Shown here: positions 52,168 to 64,000 of the stretch, piece after piece
Layout: each line of letters starts with the position of its first letter
Numbering within the stretch: the stretch's first letter is position 1
NCBI GenBank assembly: GCA_947179485.1
Contig: OX359246.1
Coordinates: 8,060,001-8,124,000 of the forward strand
DNA length: 64,000 bases
Reading direction: 5' to 3'
From: Allacma fusca
Taxonomy: Eukaryota > Arthropoda > Collembola > Symphypleona > Sminthuridae
The notes under the pieces: generated by a model
The model's input: the letters and a program-made list of their open reading frames with translations, nothing else
Database searches by the model: none
Told to the model about the DNA's origin: nothing
Program-made: the position numbers and the translations under genes

Positions 52168-55100
52168 CTAAACACTAATTTGGAATTCTCGGTTGAGCGT
52201 TTCGAGGTCCCTGAGATAAAGAGAATTAAAACACCCCACTTTAGTAAATTGTAAATATCGAATACGTGATTAAAAAAATGAGTCTAAAGCTTGAAAAGAT
52301 TTCTTAAACCATGCACTTCTTATCTAACTATATATCTCGTCAATTTTGCAGTTAGGATAATGTAAATTGTAACTCATTAATGTTTACCTGTGATCAATGG
52401 CAGAGGTGAGTTCTCCCCTATCTAGTAAGTGTAATATCATTCGCAGGGATGACCAGATTGAGTCTGACATGACGCTCCGCTTGTTACCAGTAGTCACGCC
52501 AACAGAGGAGCTCGGCTCTTCACCAGATTTTCCAGCAGCTTGGATATTCAACGACGATAGGAAATGCTCTGCTGCTTCTCTATAAATATATTTGAGAACA
52601 TTTAAAAAATACATAGTAGCTATAGCAATCATGCAGCTACATCAATAGCTCTACAGAACATTTTTATTTAATTTAAACTTTTAATTTGAAGCTTTCTAAT
52701 TTCTTTTTGTTTTAGTACTTACTTGTAGGCCCCCAAATTAACACAAGAGATGCCCAAATTGTACCTAGTCCGTATACATCCAGGTGAAATCTCCAGCGAT
52801 TTTCTGTAAGCTCCGATGGCTTCAGCTGACTTCCCACCATTGGCTAAGGTAGCACCCAATCGATTCCAGAGCAAAGAATCCTACATATATTTTATAAATC
52901 AGTTCCATTTCCAGGAGAGCAACCCCTAGTAATAAGTTACCATATAGTTTGTTAATTGGTCTATTCTTGACAATTTTGCAATTAAATGCATTAAATATTA
53001 GCTTGAATAAAAATAGAGCTAGGAACCATTAAATTGTCAACATAAAATATTTTAGCTTCATTAGTTATCTAGACTAATAGGATTTCATGTGTGTAAACAA
53101 ACCAGCAGTAAAAAATAATTACTTATAATAAGCAAAAAAAAGAACTAAAACTGACATTGAGGGACTGACACTCTGAGCGTAAAGCTTAGGCTTGATGTGA
53201 AACGATGTGCAAAAACACAATATTGATCTCAATGGCATTACTTACATCGGGATTTACATTCAAAGCAGCTTGGAAACAATCAGCAGCTTTCTCATACTCG
53301 GAACCAAGGTTAAATAGGATACCTAGCCCACTCTGTACATCAGGGTCGATCCCTTTCGTTGGATTCATCCGTGCTGCCTTCATGTACAAATGCTGGACTT
53401 GAGATAATTCATCACTGCAGAAAACAAATTCTATTAAATGCTGCTTTCAGGCGTTTGTGCAAATAATTGTAAATGTCCTCTATGACATTTAGACATCAAT
53501 AATGGAATATTATAGAATGTGCAATAAACATACCTGGGAAGAATTGATGTCGTTCTGGACTCCAGAGTTTGAACTTCTTCTTCGATGATATGACTATATT
53601 TAGGATTAAACTTGAGCCACCTCTGAAACGAAGACAAATGGAATAAATAATTAGTTCAAAAACATAATAAGATTGGAAATAACGAATCTCACAGGCAGTT
53701 TTTTTTAAAGTTTCGAAAACTAAAGCTTTAACTTAATCATATAACATTAACACGGATACAGATTAACTGAGCATAATTTTTAAACAGGTTTATTATAATT
53801 ATATGATATATAACAAACATACTTTGAGGGCATTGGAAGCCTGAAGATGATAGGATTCGTTGGTCAAGGAAGCAGCAAGAGCCATCAATGCAGGTAAATT
53901 GTCCGGTTGTATACTAAGGCACTTGTTTAGAGCGGAAATAGCGAGAGGATCCTGCTCATTCTGAGCCTGGGTGGTACCCAGGAGCAACCAGCACTCAGGA
54001 TTTTCCGGTAATTTCTGAACAGCGGACTCAAAGAGCAGTACTGCACTTGGAATATCCCCTTCTAGCAATTTCTTTTTTCCTTCAGATAAAGGATCCTCAA
54101 CTTGCTCAAAAGGATTCTCTTGATTAAAAGTATACGGCTGATCTAATTGAGGAGAATTATCAGTCAGCCATGGATGATTCGCTGAGTCATCTTGAGCCAA
54201 CCTATCCCACTCTTCTTGCAGTTTCAGCCAAAAATCTTCTTTGTCATCCTGCATTCCTGATGGAGCACCCATAAAACCTCCCGCCGCAAATTCTTCCGCC
54301 CATTCCTTGGGATTTGTAATCTCAGGGTTCAAATCTGACTGGTATTCTGAAGCCCAAATATTAGCCAAGTCCGGCTTGGCTGTCGCTTGGTCCGCAAAGT
54401 CAACCTCGCCGGTGCTAAGTTTCTCTACAAATTTCATAAAATCTGTGGCTTTCAGAGTCGGATCCGCCACAGACTGTAAAAGTTCATCTGCAGTAGACAT
54501 CAGCTCGGTCTTCTCCGTCGCTACAAAGTCATCAGCCCATTTTGAATCATCCAGAAGTTCCCTGGCTGTGAGATTAGGATCCAGTTGACCCACGGGTAAG
54601 GGCATAGGATGCACCACATCATGAACCGGCATCGGCAGAGGCGGCTGGACCGGCAAAGCGTACGCATCCCTAGAGTTGTCCCAAACAGGATCCAGTTCCG
54701 CTGCAAAGTAGTCTCCAGCCCACGCTGCCCCTGTGACCTAATCACAAAAACAATGTACAACATTAACAATCAGAGAATAATAGAATATTCATCCACCCAC
54801 GAATCCTGTGTACTGCACTCAGCACTTTCACTTCCAAAGAAAAGATTTAATCATAACTCATAACAGTCATATAAAAAATAATGTCCATACATGTGTACAT
54901 ATAGTAAGCTTTAATATTAAACAAACCTTCAAAGAATGCTCGTTCTTGAGGAACTCTTGCGCCCAGTCGGGCTGCTTGGCAAAGTCCGCAACTCCGGGTC
55001 CCGGAATGGGTCGACTACCCTGAGAGTTCTCCATAGACTGGATCTCCCGGAGTAAACTGTCCATTTGAAAGGTGGTGGGAGGCAGCATCGCCACTTCTTG

Positions 55101-55555
55101 ATGGGACCTCTCCAAATAATCTTGCAAATACTAAAAGTTACAAGACACAGCAAATTAAAAAACCAGCCTCAACTGACTCAAAAAATTAAACAAATCACAA
55201 CAATAAAAATACATCCCATCCCAATCAAATACACATGATACATAATTTGAATCAATATTTTGATATTATTATTGACATTAAAACACTATCAGTTATCCAA
55301 TATTGATCTGATGTAAATAATCTCACTGTCTCAAAATCATTAAAAATTCTCCCGACAACTCTACATCACGTAATCCATCATTCAAATTATTACCGGATCA
55401 TTTTGATGAGCAGTCCTTGAAGATCCAGCCAAACCACCAGAAGGCCCACTGGCCAAAGTATCCCTCAAGGACACATCTTGAGTGAAGTGACTCGCAACCT
55501 TCAACACCGGGTTCAGCTGCCCACACTCGCTGTCCAAAAACTCCCGGAATGACAT
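52168..55555 (-). CDS. PEX5: PEX5, peroxisomal targeting signal 1 receptor
   Basis: Cytosolic shuttling receptor that binds C-terminal SKL-type signals and delivers proteins to peroxisomes through PEX14/PEX13. Eight exons (minus): 55555-55394, 55130-54927, 54737-53823, 53622-53534, 53414-53246, 52880-52723, 52579-52388, 52210-52168. They join in phase to 643 aa, close to human PEX5. The start [11 protein letters not shown] was chosen over an ATG 12 bases upstream because the family begins this way. It carries the conserved Cys11 used for ubiquitin-dependent recycling. WXXXF/Y motifs that bind PEX14/PEX13: WAQEF, WAGDY, WADDF, WASEY, WAEEF. The segment [16 protein letters not shown] resembles the PEX7-binding region of the long isoform. 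TPR repeats fill the C-terminal half, followed by the conserved end DLETLNREF from a 43-base last exon. Confidence 0.95.
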
Positions 55556-58500
55556 TTTTTTTTTCAAATATAGGTATGTCTGATTTCAATTGTGGATATT
55601 CCAAAAATTCCTTTCCTTTGAGAGACCAACGGAGATTACACCCTGAACGGTCGTAGCACACTAGCCCTTGCCGATTTTAAATACCATGTCCACTACCACA
55701 CAGATCACTGGTGAAATGCCTCATGGGACATTTAATAAATTTTGGAACCCAAATAATTCAACTGAGCTTCATAATTCATCCTTGCTATTTCCTCACAATT
55801 CCAGGGACGACCACCACCATGGACCATGGGACTGTAGTGTAGCTCCAACTTTATTGTATATATTTCCTTACACTATATAGAATTTATTATTTTTATATGG
55901 AGAGACTTCCCCACACTCAATAATAATTGGGAATTAGAAATGAATCTAAATTCCAAGTCTCCTTATAAATCCCAACGCTCCCAATGATGCAATCACACTT
56001 TAATGGCGGCTTCCAAGTAGCAGTTAAATATTTCCCTGTAATATAGATTACAAATTTGTATATAAGTAAATAAGTAACTTGACCAAAAAAAAAACTCTTG
56101 GGGAATTTCTTGTCTCAATCACAATTCAGAATGATAACTTACAAATATAAATGAAGTGAACTCAACTCCCAGGCCCATGAAATATATTTCCACATTCCTC
56201 ATGAGCAGTTTCCACTCTCATAATAATTATACTACTACACACACATTATAGCACTTTTGACATATGGAGACTATTAACATGTATTTGAATGAGCAAGAGC
56301 AGCACATATATGTACATGTACACACACACAGATAGCAGAGTAGACGATCCACACACGAACGTGCTCCGCAGCCTGTGTTAAGAGACTCACTTGGGTCTAT
56401 GGGGCTTTACTTTTAAGCGTAAGCAAAACAAACGTGTGACAGGGAGAGAGGGAGGGAGAGGCAGAAGCTTCACTTTGAACACGAGTTGATGATTCCCAAG
56501 CACTAAATATTAAATGACAAGTCAAGGAAAGTGTTGTCGTTGGTCCTGCCCTGCATGTTAACGGATGGGGATCCATCGAGTCAAGTAACCTGTCGGGGGA
56601 TGTGCTGGGACTTCCGAAGTGAGGGGAACAGTAATGAATGAAACAGTTCATCTGGGAAGTTAACTGACATAGGGAGGCGGCTTGACACCTATACTCAAGA
56701 GATGTAACTTTTGTGATACATTCAGAGAGCATATGTATATTTACAATGAGTAAGTATATAAAAGTGTAAATAACTTCTGACGTTGGTTTCTATTGTAAGG
56801 GACTTGCCCCATAGACGTAACGCAAAAATTGGATAATTTTGGACATCCCACATAGCACTTGGGTAAGCTAGTGAGAGGGATTATTCCTTGGATGATTATA
56901 CCCAAAGTAGCGTAAACAAAAGCTGTCCGAAATATCTAAAATACATTTAAAATTTGTATAAAAATCAAAAAAGTTACATAATTTGACGATGATGAATATT
57001 TGAAAGGCCTCAACGTTTTTCACACCTGACATTCTGCCTCAAGTTTACGATGGCTTGTGATCGTACATAAAAATTCAACTGTATATTTATGTCAGTTGGC
57101 CAGATCATTGTTTTTGAAAACGAAAATTATTGCAATGGTAACGAAGAACCTGAGTTGTCCTACATTTCCTATTTTTAAAATGTATTTAGATTATATTTAA
57201 AATACATTTTGCATATTTTAGTAGTTCGGATTTTTTATTCCTGCAGTGAAAACATTTTGTGGTTTGTATTTTGGATTCCTGCAGTGAAAACATTTTGTGG
57301 TTTGTATTTTGGATTTCTGGAGTTAAAACACATTTTGGGGTTTGTATTTTCGATTTTTGGAGTTATGAAGAGCATTTTGTACCTTGTATTTTGGGATAAT
57401 GTGCTGTAATAAATTATTTTGTAGTTGTATTTTGCCTGCGGGGAAGTATTTTGTATTTTGACTTAAATGTAATTATATTTGCATCTGATATTTTGTGGGT
57501 TACATTTTGGGATAATGTGCTGCAATAAAATATTTTGCCTGCTGGGAAGTAAATTGTATTTTGGTTAAACTGCATTTGTCTTGTATTTGCTGAATATGTA
57601 TTGTGGACAGCTCTGGTAACGTGCCGTTGAACGTAGGTTTATATTCAGTTCCCAAAATACTCAGGGAATTTGTAAAACCTAAAAACAACTTTCTTTAAAT
57701 TTAGGCTTGAAACAAGACAAAAGGTAACATTCCCATCTAACCCAAGTGAAAGCCTCCTTACAAAGTCTAGAAAGTAGGTCTTATGTTTAAATTAATCCCC
57801 ATCAGAGCTCCAAGTATAGTGTTATGACATATTTTTATAAGCGATGATTCATTTACAATCAAATGACTACTTTAAAATTAATCCTTTCCGGTACATTTCT
57901 CACGTTTGGTCCTAATTGTGTAGGACTGAATACCTCTAACCTCGTTTTCTATTTTTATCGGACTATGCCCACAATTTCCAACATAGGAACTAACATAATT
58001 GATCACTGTGCAGGCCATACAAATTCGTCGAGTGTTTCCGAGCCAGGGTCTAAAAATACTTTTGTAAATTGAAAGACTAGTATTATTTAAGTTTCATTTC
58101 AGGTATATTCCAAGAATCCTGGAATCCTGTTGCTTTCATAACGGTGTTGGGCTAGCGGGATGTACTTTTATAAAAGAAAGTGATTTATAATACATTACAA
58201 GATGTACAATTGCGCCCCTTATTGTTAGTGTTACACCAAGTACGTCAACAGCCCCTGCCCATTGTGAATATAGAAGGACTATGTTTTAAGATCGTAGGAC
58301 TGGGAGTGATATAGCAGTCGTGGTTAATACTACTGTAGAGCGGTGTAATAATATTTCCAGGGTCTATCACAAAAATTCTGTAATTTTAAAAAATTTATTT
58401 TCGTAAAACGGCCCAATAATTACCCCCAGTGTTTAAAAGCTGACTGTGCAGCGCCCCTAACATCCCAACTCGGATCACATGTTTTGAGACTTGACTTCGA

Positions 58501-59015
58501 CGTCGGCACCAGCTCAGCATATTCAAGCTCATATGCGTTTGTATGGGAACAGCGTTAGTATGTATCATAGGTGGATTTAAACGTTAATAATCCAACTCAA
58601 AGTTAAAGTTGATACAAATACAACTCACAGGGAACGTGGATCCGAGAAGAAACCAAACATCAAGAAGCCTTTTTAAACCTCAGCCCTATAAATACACTTC
58701 AAAGCTCAAGTTGAAGCTCAAGTTCAATAATTTAATGTTTGAATTAAAAGTGTGATTCAACGTTGAGTAAATATAAATAACTACACGACAGCTCGGTAAA
58801 CACCCTCGTCAAAATACAGACGTAAATTAATAACTAATTACATAATAATTAATTATTATAGATATATATACATGTGTTGTTACATACTCGGACTCTTGGA
58901 GATCCCTCATATGTGACGAAATTCATCAAGGTCGTCTCTTTCTACTTACTTTATAGATAACCGATTAATAGAAGTTTTTCTTCAACCTGCAACCTGGGAA
59001 AAAAATTTAGATAAA
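55556..59015. other. Divergent intergenic region between PEX5 and ALDH4A1
   Basis: About 3.5 kb that should hold the promoters of both divergent genes. No obvious TATA box is linked to either start. Apart from the tandem repeat at 57239-57420 I see nothing coding or structured. Confidence 0.45.
57239..57420 (+). repeat. 38-40 bp tandem repeat, 4-5 units
   Basis: CTGCAGTGAAAACATTTTGT with the following GGTTTGTATTTTGGATT recurs at 57241 and 57279, then as diverged copies near 57317 and 57357. Looser TTTGTATTTTG words continue to about 57560. Confidence 0.75.
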
Positions 59016-62904
<3,889 letters not shown>

Positions 62905-63095
62905 GTGAGGATTTCCGTGCAGTCGTAATTTAATGCGCTTGTTAATATTTTCAACAATTCTATCCGATTTTGGAGACAATACCTCCAGCGATTTTCTCTT
63001 CACCTCGGATGGTTATGCCTCTTCCGGAGGTAATCCTTTAATTAGATGACCTCCATCTGCGGAGATATGCCATCCGTTACTATCCCTCGGAGCAG

Positions 63096-63345
63096 AGCTG
63101 CGTTCAAGTCAAGTTATTTTAGACAACTTGACTTGAACTTGACTTGAACTTGAAAAAATTGTCTAAGCGAGGTATCCGCACTTGTACTTGATGAATCAAG
63201 TTTCTCAAGCAACTTGAGCATTCAAGTACTCGATTTTCAAGTTCATTTTATTGAACTTGAACTTGATCATAACTTGACGTTCAAGTTGGGCACATAACTT
63301 GACTTGAATGTGAACTTGAACTTGTACTTGAACTTGATTATTCAA
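63096..63345 (+). repeat. AACTTGA-rich repeat in the last visible ALDH4A1 intron
   Basis: From CAGAGCTGCGTTCAAGTCAA onward, some 200 bases are dominated by AACTTGA/TCAAGTT words in both orientations. The start resembles a hAT terminus (CAGNG), and the dense short repeats recall the subterminal parts of the element at 3523-4490. No matching right terminus is found before the window ends, so it may be truncated or continue outside. Confidence 0.5.
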
Positions 63346-64000
63346 GTAATTTTTTCGTAAATTAATAATTAATACTACAAATTTCGTCCATAACTATTAT
63401 AGCTAATAATGGCTAGGACGTGATTAGGATTAACTAAACAGGATGCATTCTTTACTTTAAAATTGCCAAAAAATTTAAAATACTTGATCAAATAACTGTA
63501 AACATCGTAGTCCAATCTAATTTACTAATTTGCACTATTAAGAGTTTAGAAATCACATTACTGGCCTGCTCACATTAGTGTTGCACTCACCTGGTGAGTG
63601 TTATATTCATGAATATTTGTCGTCGTTAATTTTGCTGTTGATTTATAAGGTTGTTCGTCTGCGCCATCATGTTTAATATCAGCAAAAATTATTTTTACAT
63701 GAAATAATAAATTATTCTTAAACATCTTCGTAGCTTCAGAACAGGTGAAGTGAACAATTAATTCATTTTTATAATGGAACAAGAACCCCGAGTATCAAAA
63801 AACATTTTTATAAAACAACAAGACGGAAATTTAAATTATTCAAAAATCAAAGTATGGAAACAGGACACAAGAGATATTCTCGACCACTGGGCATCGTGGA
63901 GGCAACTTTAATGTCGATGGAATGAAAACAAATACAAAGATAACATTTTTATGATGATTGACGCCCAATATTATTTATAGTGGGAAGCAATGATGCCACT

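Noticed and set aside
52384-52632. PEX5 ending at the TAA in the seventh exon (52384)
   Set aside because: CACAG/GTAAAC there is a splice donor, and a downstream in-phase 43-base exon supplies the conserved PEX5 C-terminus DLETLNREF.

Overview
The window looks like nuclear DNA of an arthropod, probably a springtail (Collembola). The support is AT-rich intergenic DNA, short GT-AG introns, animal housekeeping genes (PEX5 and a mitochondrial P5C dehydrogenase), and a seven-transmembrane chemoreceptor whose C-terminus resembles collembolan gustatory receptors. The assignment is an inference from family resemblance, since no search could be run.

Layout. 1-9,300: three tandem plus-strand copies of an unrecognised secreted cysteine-rich protein gene. 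The first is cut by the window edge, the second is broken by a 968 bp hAT-type insertion with a perfect 8 bp target duplication, and the third is intact (348 aa). 9,494-10,377: a foldback DNA element. 10,380-39,106: one giant Ty3/gypsy-type LTR retroelement of 28,727 bp, in minus orientation. 39,379-40,875: a chemoreceptor gene (minus). 42,167-44,566: two non-autonomous or eroded DNA transposons, the second with another nested inside. 47,976-48,353: an intronless, locally GC-rich gene for a HYD1-type ADP-ribosyltransferase of a mainly bacterial toxin family. 52,168-55,555: complete eight-exon PEX5 (minus). 59,016-62,904 onward: ALDH4A1/P5C dehydrogenase (plus), whose last exon lies beyond the right edge.

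The centrepiece is the retroelement. Its two 583 bp LTRs look identical by eye, begin TGTTA and end TAACA, and are flanked by the 4 bp duplication ATAT. A primer-binding site resembling the 3' end of tRNA-Val abuts the 5' LTR, and a polypurine tract abuts the 3' LTR. Between them are a 3 kb leader, a 2,188-codon gag with a CCHC knuckle, a roughly 2,400-codon pol in the -1 frame, a third 2,189-codon ORF with an envelope-like middle part, a 248-codon type I membrane protein ORF, and a 2.6 kb 3' untranslated region. All long frames are open, so the insertion is young and may be active.

Signals that appear to tie the element's genes together: a GGGAAAC slippery heptamer with a 7 nt spacer and a GC hairpin at the gag/pol junction; a splice-donor-like site 2 nt before the gag AUG; a splice-acceptor-like site immediately before the ORF3 AUG; and five short ORFs in one alternative frame under the pol tail, all rich in coiled-coil-like sequence. 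The leader carries nine copies of a GCGCTCA...CGGCCCTT motif and several tRNA-like stretches.
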